Source: Panonychus citri
Taxonomy: Eukaryota > Arthropoda > Arachnida > Trombidiformes > Tetranychidae
Assembly: GCF_014898815.1 (NCBI RefSeq)
Contig: NW_026515547.1
Location: 744,001-808,000, forward strand
Direction: 5' to 3'
DNA length: 64,000 nucleotides
Both the position numbers and the translations under genes were made by a program. Shown here piece after piece: positions 22,622 through 33,400 of this stretch. The notes beneath the pieces are model-generated. The model made no database searches, was not told where the DNA came from, and saw only the letters and a program-made list of their open reading frames with translations. How positions within the stretch are numbered: position 1 is the stretch's first letter; every line of letters begins with the position of its first letter.

Positions 22622-25600
22622 TCAAGAGCTTGTTTTCTTCTTGTGGTCATTTCATGTGTCTTTGAATACTCTTTCTTTTTGTAGACTCGTTTCTTTTTCA
22701 CTGTATCTTCAGGCTGAACATTTGGTGTTGAGCTTTCACTTTGTTCATTCTCAGTTTCACTTTGCTTTTCCATTTGATTTTGTTTCGTCTCTGAAACACT
22801 TTCACTTAACTGTTCACTTTGAAGTTGTTGATTTGATGATGAGGAAAGATTATTTTGAATATGATCTAATTGTTGATGAATTGGTTGACTAGATGATTCA
22901 TTCATCACTTTAACTTCTTCACTTTCTTCAATTATCTTTTCACTGTCACTTAACTCGATTTCTGTATCACTATCATATGAATTCACAATTTTGGTGATTT
23001 CGGTGTCTTCTTTTGTTGGTGATGGTGATGATTCACTTGAGGAAGAAGGTCCTCCTTCCTCTTGTTGATCATCTTTACCTTCAGGCGAAACAATCGAAGG
23101 GTACTTCTTGAGTAATTGATGATAGTTATTAGGAAAAGTTCCAATTATCTTTTTGATTCTTTCATAATTGTAATTGTTTATCTTTCTGGTGTAAACACAA
23201 ATTAATCTCGCAGTTGAATCGAATGTATCCAATACAATATATTTACCAGAAAATTTTTGTTTCATGAACGAAGGACCAATTGTATAAGGAACGGGTTTGA
23301 CTCTTGCCAAATCTCCTCTTTTTAACGTTGGTTCTTTTTGTGTTAAATTTCGTTCATTCGCAGAATCTTGAGATTTTTGATCCAATTTTTCTTTTGTTTC
23401 TTTTCTTGTTTTTACAATATCGACTTCTCTGTAAAGAGGTGCTATTGCAAATCTGTTGTGAATGATTGAACGGGGTTCGTAATTGAACAGCAATTGGAAT
23501 GGTGATTTTCCAATATCAGTTTTGATTGAATTGTTGTAGCTAAACATTAGCGATTGAAGATGAATATCCCATTCATGTGCTCTTTCTGTATAAAGAGACA
23601 TTCTCTGTTTTATCTCTCGATTGAGACGTTCTACTAAACCATTTGTTTGTGGATGATAGGGTGAAGAATTAATAAGCTTAATTTGATTTAGCTCAGCGTA
23701 CCTTTTTACTTCTGATGAGGTGAAAATTTTACCGTTGTCGGACTGTAAAACTTTCATACGACCAAATTGATTGATTATTGTTTCTAAAAAGTTGATCACG
23801 TCACGACTATTACCCTTTTTAAAAGCTTTAGCCATTCCATACCTTGTAAGCGAATCAGCAGCGACCAAAACTACCGTGTTACCAGTTGTTGAAGGTGTGA
23901 AAGGTCCAATCATGTCGATTTGGATTCTTTCCATCGGATACTCAGCTACTTTCATTCCTTTCGCTTTACCTTCTTTGTAGGTTTTCGATTTATATTGTTG
24001 ACACTTCTCACAAGCAGCAACTTTTTGTTGAATAATATCATTCATTTCAGGAAACCAGAAGTCGTTTCTAATCTTTTGAAATGTTGGTTTGAAACCGAAA
24101 TGTCCGGCTTCAATAGCTTCATGATATTGTTTAAAGACAGTATCGATTAACGAATCGGGGAGATAAAATCTTGATGAGCCATCCTTTTTCAATTTGAAAA
24201 GAATTCCATCTCTTACTTCATATCGTCTTATTAATCTTCCATTATCAAGTTCTTCTTTGATTAATTTAATTCGAGCATCTTTTTCTTGCTCTCTTTTCAA
24301 TTCAGATTCAGTTTCTTTCTGAACTCTGGGTTGTTTAATAGCAGCAATAAAATTTTTCTCTTGTTGTTGGTCAAGATAATCGAACTCTCGGACGAAACTC
24401 AAGAGGACCTTTTGAGTTTCTTCCTCAACGATTTTGGCCTCTTCTTTTAAGTCCATGTCTTCGATTATCACATCATCTTTATTACAATTAATATAATTAA
24501 GATACTTATCGAAATGATCATCTGCCATTTCTCCTTTTTGACGATGAGCCCATTCATTTGAACGTGAGAAACAATCAGCAGGGTGATTTTCTCCTTTTAA
24601 ATACTGAACTTCGAACTCGAATTCTGATAGATCATGTTGCCATCTCATTATTCTTGGCACTTTGAATTGAATGTTTTTCAATTCACATAACGCATGGTGA
24701 TCTGTTTTAACGATAAACTTTTTGTGTCTTAAGAAATGAGCGAACTTACGACAGGCGTAGACAATTGCAGCGCATTCTTTTTCTGTTGTTTGCCAACTGT
24801 ACATATACTTTTGTAATTTGCAACCAAAGAAGTAAACTGGGTTCCAATTTTCTTCTTCGTCTTTCTGAGCTAGTATACCACCAATTGCGACAGCTGATGC
24901 ATCTACTAGTACCATTGTTTCTCGATCAGGATAGAAATGTGTTAGAAGACATTTCTTTGTTAATGCTTCTTTTAATTGTTTCCAACTATTGAGCGTTTCT
25001 CCTTTTAATTCAATAGGAATACCTTTAAACTTTTTCTTAACCAATTCTTGTAACGGAGCAGCAATTTTTGCATAATTTTCAATGAATCTTGCAAAGTAAT
25101 TGAACAATCCCAAATGAGATCGTATCTGACTTTGAGAAGTAGGAGGATTGAGGGCCTTAATCCTCTCTATTTTCTTCGGGTCAGGTCGAATTGTTTTACC
25201 AGTTACCATGTGTCCAAGACAAATTATCTCAGTTGATCCAACTTGAAGTTTTTCAACTCTATTCTTGAATCCAAAGATTTTTAAAGCTCCAATGACTTTC
25301 TTCATATTTTCACAAAGCTGATCTATTGTTTTACCATAGATAACAATGTCATCGAAGTAACCGAAACAGCAAGTATATTTCAATTCTCCTAGAACTTTGT
25401 TTATCACTTCTTGAAAATACGATGGTGCATCTGCTAAACCCATCGGTAATCTCTTGTACCTGTAACAGCCATCTTCTGTTACGAAACTTGTCTTGTCTCT
25501 TTCCTCTTCAGGAATTTCCAATTGATAGTAACCTTGACACAGGTCTAAAACCGTAAAATATTTGTTACCTTTAAGTTGATTAATTGCGTCGTCTATGTTT

Positions 25601-28017
25601 GGCATAGGAAATTTTCGTTTTTGAATTAGTTTATTTAGTTCCACGTAAGATGTTACCATTCGCCATGTACCATTTGGTTTGGGAACGACAAATGCTGGGG
25701 CACCTCCTCCAACATCAGAATCTTCAATAATTCCATTTTCTTTAAACTCTTTGATGATTTTTCTTATTTCTTCTCGCATCTTTTCACTTGATCTAAAAGG
25801 TTTACTTTTAGGAATTGGCTTATCACCAATATCAATTTTGAACTTAGTAAACTCAGCAGGAACACAACCGAGGTCAAATTTGCTTGAGGAAAAAGAGCCT
25901 CTTTCCTCAAGTAAAACTTGATATATTTTGAGTTTATCAGTTTCACTTAATTCACTGTTGATCTGTTGATACAATTTCTTGTCGAGATTTGATATCTCAT
26001 CAGGTAAATCGATATTTGTATCTTGAAACTCTTCGATTTTGTTGATTAATAAAGATGAATTTTCTTTATAATGTTCATTAAAGAAATTAACAAGGTTGAT
26101 TTTCACACTATTAATTTGTGGTAGATTAATTGTGATTTGTGTTTGTTGGTTGACGAGGTTATGATTCATTTGTTGATTCACAGTTTCTTTTTCTTTTTCT
26201 GGGTGATGATGATGTTGATTTGTTGAATGAGTAACGAGGTCCTTGTTACTCATTCGATGAAGCAGGTTAACATCATAATTGTTACCATACCAATTTGTTA
26301 GTAATAGTTTGATCTCACTTAAATTTGGAATTTCAATTTTAAGTTTATAATCTTGAGTCAGATTACCATATCTTAATGAATAAGGTTTACCTAATCCATT
26401 TGCCACGATAATTAACTGCGTTGCTTTGATGACGTTTTCACCTAATAGTATGTCATTAGATAAACCATCAATGACATAGGCAGCTAGTAATTTAGGTTCA
26501 TCTCCATTATAAACTTTTAAAGGTACAAACCACTCACATTGAATGATGTTTTGATTTGCAGATTGAAATTTCAGGTTGTAGGGGTAGGCCATGAGTGCGA
26601 GCTTGACAGCGAGGTCCTTGCTTATCAAGGTCGTACAAGCGCCAGTATCAAACATCCCTTCAATTTGGACTTGATTGATAGAAAATTTTATCATCGGGTG
26701 TCTTACTTTTTCTGTTGATCCATTTTTGTTTTTATTCGCAATTAAGCGCGTTGTATTTACACTACCGTCGCTTAATTGTTCATCAACTTCAACATTATTA
26801 GCTTTATTTTGTTGAGGTTGTTGTTGATTATCTCTTTTTGGGCGTTTTTCAGGGAATTTAGTCCAACAGTCATCTGAATTATGACTCGTTGCCTTACAAT
26901 GAATACAATAGCGATTAGATTTTTCTTGATTACCTTTCTGAGGTTCACCTTTTGACTTCCACGTTGTCTCATGTCCTTGTGAAGGTCTTGACCTTCCTTG
27001 GTAACCTTTTTCATTTCTTTGTTTGTTTCGTTGCCAATGGCCAATTACTTTACTTTTAATTTTCTCGACATCCAGGTCGTTCATTTCCGGAATTATTTCA
27101 TTTTGAATATAATAAGGGATAGACGATAACATGAGGATTGCCAATGTTTCATTTGAAGCCTCAGGGTAAATTACCTTGAGCGATGTTTCCAATTTCTTGA
27201 AATGATCTCTTGGATCTGTTTTCGGGTCGTACCTTCTTTGTACCACATTATAAGTTGCTTCAGCTTTTTCACTCGAAGTTATTGTTGAATTGGTTATTTT
27301 CTGCTTCCATTCTTCATATTCAATGAAAGGAGATTCATTTCTCAATTTCTCTGCTCGATCTCTAGCTTCATTTTCCAACAATACCGTTATATGATCGATC
27401 CATGAGTGTTTGGAGGGATCTAAGGTCCTCAGATCATACTCCAGACACTTGATGAAGTCGGTGAACGATTGCTTGTCTCTATTAGGCCAGCTTCTTCTAT
27501 TAATTCGAGTAAGAGCTTGTTGTTGAGCAAAGGTTAGTTGTTTTTCTTTTTCTTGGAAATTTATATTTCCTAGAGCTTCCGACATCGAGGGTCTCTCAAT
27601 TACCGAAAAATTATTAGAGATGAGTGAGGCGAATGCAGGTGATATTCCCAAATCGTCCTCAATTTGCCTTTTTGTGTAGTTTTTGAATTGATCAATCGAG
27701 TTTATCTTTTCTTTGACCAATGTTACCAATGAATTGAAATCCAGTCCAACCTTTCTTAGCTGAATTCCATCCATCCATTTTATTGGGTATTCTCGCTTTG
27801 AGTTTACCTCAAAATTCCCTTTGATGTCTTCACCATCATTCTGGAACATTTCTTGAATTACCTGAGATTCCCAGATCTCTTTTCTTAACATGTCACATGT
27901 CTTCTGTTCAGGGTTCTTTATTCCCCATTCCATAGAGATTCCAATCAGTTCATTTCTTGAAACCACATCTTGAGTTTTTGACTTTGGATAAGTCGCACTT
28001 TCACTTTCACTAAGCAT
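22612..28017 (-). CDS. gag-pol: Ty3/gypsy Gag-Pol polyprotein
   Basis: 1801 aa from the first ATG (28017); the open frame begins two codons earlier at a GTG. Gag and Pol share one frame with no frameshift. Seen: Gag region about 1-370; CCHC zinc knuckle near 373 (CIHCKATSHNSDDC, C-x2-C-x4-H-x4-C); aspartic protease FDTGACTTLIS near 455; RT about 720-960 with catalytic YFDD near 889 (most Ty3 elements have Y[VIL]DD); RNase H with VDASAVAIGG near 1039 and TDHHAL; integrase zinc-binding HHCC with C-x2-C (CEKCQ) about 1290-1335; DDE core with IDMIGPF, QSDNGKIF and the Glu in LVERLNRE about 1366-1465; then a Ser/Gln/Glu-rich tail (about 1600-1801). All catalytic residues I looked for are present, so it may be functional. 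Seven constant-core hairpins lie inside the coding sequence or overlap its end. Confidence 0.95.
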   Translation of the reverse strand: MLSESESATYPKSKTQDVVSRNELIGISMEWGIKNPEQKTCDMLRKEIWESQVIQEMFQNDGEDIKGNFEVNSKREYPIKWMDGIQLRKVGLDFNSLVTLVKEKINSIDQFKNYTKRQIEDDLGISPAFASLISNNFSVIERPSMSEALGNINFQEKEKQLTFAQQQALTRINRRSWPNRDKQSFTDFIKCLEYDLRTLDPSKHSWIDHITVLLENEARDRAEKLRNESPFIEYEEWKQKITNSTITSSEKAEATYNVVQRRYDPKTDPRDHFKKLETSLKVIYPEASNETLAILMLSSIPYYIQNEIIPEMNDLDVEKIKSKVIGHWQRNKQRNEKGYQGRSRPSQGHETTWKSKGEPQKGNQEKSNRYCIHCKATSHNSDDCWTKFPEKRPKRDNQQQPQQNKANNVEVDEQLSDGSVNTTRLIANKNKNGSTEKVRHPMIKFSINQVQIEGMFDTGACTTLISKDLAVKLALMAYPYNLKFQSANQNIIQCEWFVPLKVYNGDEPKLLAAYVIDGLSNDILLGENVIKATQLIIVANGLGKPYSLRYGNLTQDYKLKIEIPNLSEIKLLLTNWYGNNYDVNLLHRMSNKDLVTHSTNQHHHHPEKEKETVNQQMNHNLVNQQTQITINLPQINSVKINLVNFFNEHYKENSSLLINKIEEFQDTNIDLPDEISNLDKKLYQQINSELSETDKLKIYQVLLEERGSFSSSKFDLGCVPAEFTKFKIDIGDKPIPKSKPFRSSEKMREEIRKIIKEFKENGIIEDSDVGGGAPAFVVPKPNGTWRMVTSYVELNKLIQKRKFPMPNIDDAINQLKGNKYFTVLDLCQGYYQLEIPEEERDKTSFVTEDGCYRYKRLPMGLADAPSYFQEVINKVLGELKYTCCFGYFDDIVIYGKTIDQLCENMKKVIGALKIFGFKNRVEKLQVGSTEIICLGHMVTGKTIRPDPKKIERIKALNPPTSQSQIRSHLGLFNYFARFIENYAKIAAPLQELVKKKFKGIPIELKGETLNSWKQLKEALTKKCLLTHFYPDRETMVLVDASAVAIGGILAQKDEEENWNPVYFFGCKLQKYMYSWQTTEKECAAIVYACRKFAHFLRHKKFIVKTDHHALCELKNIQFKVPRIMRWQHDLSEFEFEVQYLKGENHPADCFSRSNEWAHRQKGEMADDHFDKYLNYINCNKDDVIIEDMDLKEEAKIVEEETQKVLLSFVREFDYLDQQQEKNFIAAIKQPRVQKETESELKREQEKDARIKLIKEELDNGRLIRRYEVRDGILFKLKKDGSSRFYLPDSLIDTVFKQYHEAIEAGHFGFKPTFQKIRNDFWFPEMNDIIQQKVAACEKCQQYKSKTYKEGKAKGMKVAEYPMERIQIDMIGPFTPSTTGNTVVLVAADSLTRYGMAKAFKKGNSRDVINFLETIINQFGRMKVLQSDNGKIFTSSEVKRYAELNQIKLINSSPYHPQTNGLVERLNREIKQRMSLYTERAHEWDIHLQSLMFSYNNSIKTDIGKSPFQLLFNYEPRSIIHNRFAIAPLYREVDIVKTRKETKEKLDQKSQDSANERNLTQKEPTLKRGDLARVKPVPYTIGPSFMKQKFSGKYIVLDTFDSTARLICVYTRKINNYNYERIKKIIGTFPNNYHQLLKKYPSIVSPEGKDDQQEEGGPSSSSESSPSPTKEDTEITKIVNSYDSDTEIELSDSEKIIEESEEVKVMNESSSQPIHQQLDHIQNNLSSSSNQQLQSEQLSESVSETKQNQMEKQSETENEQSESSTPNVQPEDTVKKKRVYKKKEYSKTHEMTTRRKQALEKG
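23039..23061. repeat. Constant-core hairpin 11 (in gag-pol)
   Basis: Core AAGGTCCTC; 7-bp arms GAGGAAG / CTTCCTC. Encodes EEGGPSS in the polyprotein tail, close to the peptide of hairpin 1. Confidence 0.7.
24394..24420. repeat. Constant-core hairpin 12 (in gag-pol)
   Basis: Core GAGGACCTT (the reverse complement of AAGGTCCTC); perfect 9-bp arms GAAACTCAA / TTGAGTTTC. Encodes ETQKVLLSF. Confidence 0.8.
25143..25165. repeat. Constant-core hairpin 13 (in gag-pol)
   Basis: Core variant GAGGGCCTT; perfect 7-bp arms GAGGATT / AATCCTC. Lies between RT and RNase H coding sequence. Confidence 0.7.
25883..25911. repeat. Constant-core hairpin 14 (in gag-pol)
   Basis: Core variant AAGAGCCTC; perfect 10-bp arms CTTGAGGAAA / TTTCCTCAAG. 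Encodes LEERGSFSSSK. Confidence 0.75.
26225..26255. repeat. Constant-core hairpin 15 (in gag-pol)
   Basis: Core GAGGTCCTT; perfect 11-bp arms GAATGAGTAAC / GTTACTCATTC, the longest of the set. Encodes MSNKDLVTHS. Confidence 0.85.
26602..26629. repeat. Constant-core hairpin 16 (in gag-pol, protease)
   Basis: Core GAGGTCCTT; AGC / GCT next to the core, then a small internal loop and CTTGA / TCAAG. Encodes SKDLAVK just after the protease active site. Confidence 0.6.
27417..27435. repeat. Constant-core hairpin 17 (in gag)
   Basis: Core AAGGTCCTC; 5-bp arms GATCT / AGATC. Encodes DLRTLD. Confidence 0.65.
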
Positions 28018-28282
28018 TTTCACTTTAATTGTTTTTCACTTATCACAATACACTTAGTACACACACAGTTAAAGGTGTTTATTCACTAAAAGTCTAATGA
28101 GGTTGGTTTCGGAAGGGAAAAAGGTCCTCTTTCCCTTCTTTGACTTAACCTTTGAAGCACTATGATCAGGAAACGGAAACGAAAGCCTTTTGGTGAAACC
28201 GAAGCTTTGGTTTATAGGTTGTTTCTTTGGTGATGATTGTAGCTACTTTGAGAAAAAGGGTTTATAATTCAGGCTTAAATCA
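28018..28282 (-). other. 5' leader of the retrotransposon
   Basis: Untranslated leader between PBS and gag ATG. It contains one strong constant-core hairpin (28112-28138) in the location where packaging signals normally lie, and a possible splice donor AAAG/GTTAAGT near 28140-28150 (weak). Confidence 0.6.
28112..28138. repeat. Constant-core hairpin 18 (5' leader)
   Basis: Core AAGGTCCTC; perfect 9-bp arms GAAGGGAAA / TTTCCCTTC, about 95 bp before the gag ATG. Confidence 0.8.
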
Positions 28283-28300
28283 GCGGAGGCATCTCCACCA
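28283..28300 (-). other. tRNA primer-binding site
   Basis: Three bases after the 5' LTR, the minus strand reads TGGTGGAGATGCCTCCGC. The opening TGG pairs with the CCA end of a tRNA and GCATCTCCACCA would be that tRNA's 3' end. I cannot name the tRNA from memory. Confidence 0.7.
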
Positions 28301-28303
28301 ATG

Positions 28304-28673
28304 TGTGAGTATTTTTGTCGTAGACAAACCTTACCAAGGGATCTCCGAGAAAGACTGATTTGATTTGAATGAAACTCTTTTTATTTTTGATAGCACTTTT
28401 GAATATTTAGACTTGGAACTTTGTGAGATTTAAACAGAACTGAGGGTAAGGGTAAAGGAAGGGTAAGTGAAGGAGAGATTAACAATTAAACTGATTTAAC
28501 AATAAACATTGACTTCTTAACTCTATGTGTGTTGTTCTTAGATTTGAATTGGGCTTTTATATACAACATTTAATCTCTAGGGTATTGGTAAATGGTTAAT
28601 GTATCACGTGATGTAGATTAGATAAAGGGGGAGAGTAATTAAGGTTGCGTCATTTATATGTAATCCCCTTACA
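28304..28673 (-). repeat. 5' LTR of the retrotransposon (370 bp)
   Basis: Direct repeat of 18670-19025. TATA-like TATATAAAAG at 28563..28554 and AATAAA at 28385..28380 on the minus strand give a normal U3-R-U5 layout. The extra 14 bp against the other LTR are near 28467, 28500 and 28530. Confidence 0.95.
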
Positions 28674-28829
28674 ATGATCATGATAACGATGAAAAAAAAA
28701 GATGAAAAAGTTTTACATTTTTATTTGAATTTCAGATAATAAAGATAAATTTCAAATTCGATCCGAATTTTCCTTCCCTACATACCGAGTAACCTTTAAC
28801 TTACTCTCGTTACCTTTTTCAAGCTCAAC

Positions 28830-28872
<43 letters not shown>

Positions 28873-29131
28873 TTATCTTCATCTTTCATCTTTCAGATAA
28901 AGATTGAAGCGATTGCCCTCTCCAGGTAGATACCTGTAAGATGAATGATAAAGACCTTAAGAGATGAATGAAAGCTAAGAAAATGTTACAATCAAGTTTT
29001 AATTGGTAATCACTTTTCTCGTTGGTTTTGTTTTATTTTGTTTTTCATTTACCTGTAATCAGCGATATATCATTTCAGTAGGCGAAAAATCAATGAAAGC
29101 AGAAAATCAAGTTGAAAGCAAAAATTGAGAT

Positions 29132-29239
<108 letters not shown>

Positions 29240-30314
29240 AAATAGGATTTTTATATCTTGTTGATCGACAAAATTAACTACAGTTAGAACTTATTATCAT
29301 CATCTCAGCATCTTTCTTTGTTTCGTCTAGACTCTTCATGATGAAGATGAAGAAAAATCTCTCATCATGTTTTTCATCTTCTTCTTGTATTTTGATCATT
29401 TTTTTGCTCTTTTTTTCAATGATTATCAACGATTGCGTGAGAGAAAATCATCTCTCTCTCTCTCTCTCTTAACTTAATCAATTTCATACAGGTAATCAAC
29501 TAATCAACAGGTTTCCATCAATTAAATTAGTAGATAATAGTGGTAAATGATTTAGTGTGTTAATTATTATCCTGTTTGATTTGGTGAGACATTTAATTTG
29601 TTTGATTTCCCAAAAAACTTCCGAGTTGATGATTATGTTGACTGTTGATTAAAAGGTGATGAAAATTATTCAACTCAAATTGATTAAGTTTTATCATCAT
29701 AATCTTTTCATCAGTTGAGATCATAATTATCTTCAGGTATATTTTATCATAATTGTCATCTCATTGAACGTTGAGTTACAATAATTTGAAATCATTTTCA
29801 TTAATCTTCTTACAATTGATCAGCATGAGTATTAACATCGTTAATTGTTGTTGTTATTGTGAAATGATTTAGTAACTCATTTTATCAGCATTCATTTAGT
29901 AATTATTATTAAAAGATTCTTCCGCTATCACGTCAGGTGAGATTATTGGTTATATGGACACACCCGAATTTACAGTTAACGGTATTGACCTTTAACTGGA
30001 AATTAACTTAATCATTAGGATTTAACAATTAAATGTTACCGTTAACAAGCCAATTAAATCTAATGATTCTGTAAATTCAGCGAGACGATTAAAGTAATTG
30101 TTATTGTAAATGATTGGTCAACATTTTTGCCTCTTTGCTATCATCGTAATTAGTTAATTTGATTTTTGATTGTTCTCTCTCTCTCTCTCGTCCTCTTCAT
30201 AATCGCCATAAAATTTTAGCTACGTTTCAATACTTATATACACCAATCGCAGACAAATAACGGTAATAACATTTAACCAATTGCTCTAATTGTGTTATTG
30301 ATTAGATGATTTGA

Positions 30315-30499
30315 TGGATAAGATATTAATGATGATGATAGTGGTTCTTTTGATGATGATGAGATGTGAAATCGGAAAAAACTATTCAACACCAAGGGTG
30401 TTTGACATTGAAAACAGGGTAAGGTCCAGTAAAAGGTTAACTCAGCTTGAGACTCAATTTGACTTTGGCCTGACTCGTTATGTATACGATACTTTTTAA
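30315..30499 (+). CDS. Possible small secreted peptide, unrecognised
   Basis: In-frame ATGs near 30311-30314 open a 61-62-aa ORF with a signal-peptide-like start (DKILMMMIVVLLMMMRCEIG) and a charged remainder containing a dibasic SSKR. Upstream are a TATA-like TTATATACA (about 30234), a possible donor ACG/GTAATA and a good acceptor TGTTATTGATTAG just before the ATG. Downstream, another frame stays open to about 30723 (with GLFSMKGFQETIPAL), which could be a second exon, but no phase-compatible splice is obvious. Part of the hydrophobic start comes from ATG repeats, so it may be chance. Confidence 0.25.
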
Positions 30500-33400
30500 A
30501 AAAAAAGGTTATCAGTTCTAAACCAAGAATTTAGTGATGATAATGATGATGAAGATGAGGATAATGATGGTAAGTCTAAAAATGGACTCTTCTCAATGAA
30601 GGGTTTCCAAGAGACGATTCCTGCTCTTTACAATTCATCTTGCAATCATAATAATAATAACCAGGAGCCATTAATGTTTAACCATGATCTTGAAACAAAG
30701 ATCCGGTTTATGATTAAGATATGATGATGAAAATATTATTTGTTGTAAACAACAATTTAAAATATCCAATTGAGTTTGTTTAACCATTATTTTAACAGCA
30801 CCACCAACAAACGTTATTAAATTTGCCTCCATCATCATCATCATTATATTATCATGTATTTGATTGTTGTTTACAAGAATCATCATCAATGTTAGAGGAG
30901 AGAAAGATGAAAACAAAAAAATATCATCATCATCATCATTATTAAGAGCCAACAGCAGGACCAGCAGCGGCAATCAGTTAATAACAGTAACACCATCAAG
31001 ACAAATAATATATTATATTAATACACTTAGATGATAATAAAATTAAACATCAAGTAGCAATAAAATGAAATTAATGTTGATTCATTTCAATCCTTGGCTT
31101 TAAGATAATCCATAAGTGTGTCACCAGTAATAATATTGAAAAAAAGGGACAAAATTGATTATCAATCAACAATATACATTAAATTATGATGATATGTGAT
31201 AATCTGCTTGATTGGACTGGTTATCCTTTTTGTTTGTTTGTTTATTCATCAATTGTATCTATTGATGATTACGATAGTTATCCGATTGATCAACAGGTAA
31301 TATTATCTAATAAACACTTTCCTCTTTCATTCATTGTAACTCAATACAGATACAATTAAAGGCGTGAATGTATTGATAGTATTTGTAATGGATACAGGAT
31401 AATCCAAACTGAATTTATAATTAATTATTGTTCAGACTTGAATGTTGTCTCGTTAAAGGCCAAAAAAAGGGTTAAAGATGTGATTAGGTGTAACCAATAC
31501 GTTAATCGAATGTACCAAAAATATATTATATTTGATTGTGGAGAAACAATAACAGGATAATCTTATAATTCCAATAATAAAATGGTTCAACTTGTTTTCG
31601 AATAATTTGTAATCAATAAATTGGTGTTACATGTAAATGAATCTTTCGCCAGAATTGAATAGTAACAGTGTTTCAAATTTTCCATCTCCAATTTCATGTA
31701 ATCCTTTTTGCTTTTGTTTCGACAATCATGTAACACGCTCTTGGTGTGATATTCATGTTGAGCTTTTGATATTTCATTCTCTCAATTATCGCCAACATGT
31801 AAGACCATCATGTAAGGTTAAATATAACCATGAAGATAGATTAGATTCACTTGATAGAATTGATAACATTGGATTGACGTGATTGTGAAAGTGAAAATAA
31901 AGAATCAGGTAAACGCCGAGTGTGTCAAGTTTGACAAAATGGTTCATTGGATTATCATTGAACAGTCAATCAAATTGACGATTAGAAAGTTAATTGTGGG
32001 CAACAAAACGGTAAATCACTTTCAATTGTTTGATAGGATAGAAATCAGAAAAAAAAGAATCTTTTCTCTTTTTTTCTTAACACCTTTTACTTAACCGTAA
32101 TCAAAGATCACAGTCTCAATCATCAATCCCCTTAAAGGTTGAGGTCAATGTAATGGAGAGTTCAAGTATAACCCGATTTCTTTTGTAGCTTTATAAATAT
32201 AAATTATCACTTCTTTAATCATCATAACCATTACTTGAATACATGGTGATTATAAATAAATTTCAGTAATAATCAGAACCATTAACAGATAGACTTGAAG
32301 ATGAATTCAATTCTTATGGTGACACAATCACAAAGACTCACATTTAACTGACCATTCAATGGATTAAATCGTTGAGAGGATAAAGAGATGAATCACAGAT
32401 AACAAAGCAGAAAGAAGGAAATTTAAGACAATAAACAAAATTAATTCTAAATTTAGAGAAACAATTAAACAACAACAGAATAATTAACAAAGAATTAAAC
32501 GAAAATGTTGTCAGTTGATTTCTTTTTTTTGTCTAATTTTTTATTCTCTCAAAAATGGCGCGTAATTTTAAAAGAATTAAAAAGAACATTTTTTTTCTCC
32601 AATTTTTTGTTAACCCTTTTCATCTCTTACTTTAGTGTGTTTTGTTTTTCTAATTAACTGTTTATCCGAATTTAATTAATTGTTAATTTTTGTGGATTAT
32701 TTTTTTTTTCTTCTTCAAGTGTGTTTTTCGTCAACACCATAAACAGTTTTCCATCTTAAACAATCAAAAAACAAAAAGAAAACCTTCCCTCCCCTGAAGG
32801 TAAGACACCGAGATTGATGCCAAAAGATACACAATAAGGTAATCGTTTAATCAATAAGCTTATTGACCGTTCCCAATACATCAATATATTTAATTTTTTT
32901 TGCTTCTTTTCATCATCATTATCATCATCTGACTCATTATTATCTTATTATCTTATTAGCCCGATGAAATTCAGCTTCCGTATGGATTAAAAATCGTTTC
33001 ACTCTCTCTCTCTCTATATGTATGAAAATGGTCATGTTGACATTGATGGCAATGGATAAAAACTAAGCTTCATTTTGATTTGTTTCACTTTTAAAACCAA
33101 AAACAGAATTAAATATGATTACATGTTAATTGCTGTATTCATCGTAATTGATTGGTTTACTATCCCTGATTTTGGTCAATCAAACCGGAACCTGATTAAT
33201 TGGGACAATCAATTGGTTTACACATAAATATAATCTCAATGAGTTTCATTCACTTGCTGCCTATTTAGATGAATGTGATTGTTTTGATTTTTGTGAAGAA
33301 AATTTAAACTTGAAGAAAAAGGTAATTAAATCATTAATTAAAAATTTGATCATCACAATTTGAGAAAATAATCTCAGACAATTAAGAGTTTGATTGTATT

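Larger units (their letters stand above)
18670..28673 (-). mobile_element. Nearly intact Ty3/gypsy LTR retrotransposon with an exonuclease ORF
   Basis: 10.0 kb element read on the minus strand: 5' LTR (28673..28304), PBS, gag-pol, 1.35 kb spacer, ORF2, purine-rich tract, 3' LTR (19025..18670). LTR ends are TG...CA. The left flank ends, and the right flank begins, with ATGATCATGAT. Since this word contains ATGAT twice, the real target duplication is probably 5 bp (ATGAT), usual for Ty3/gypsy integration. Domain order protease-RT-RNase H-integrase places it in Ty3/gypsy. Both large ORFs are open and the LTRs differ by only three small indels and about one substitution, so insertion looks recent. 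It sits in the same orientation as the mucin gene, inside its probable first intron. Confidence 0.95.
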
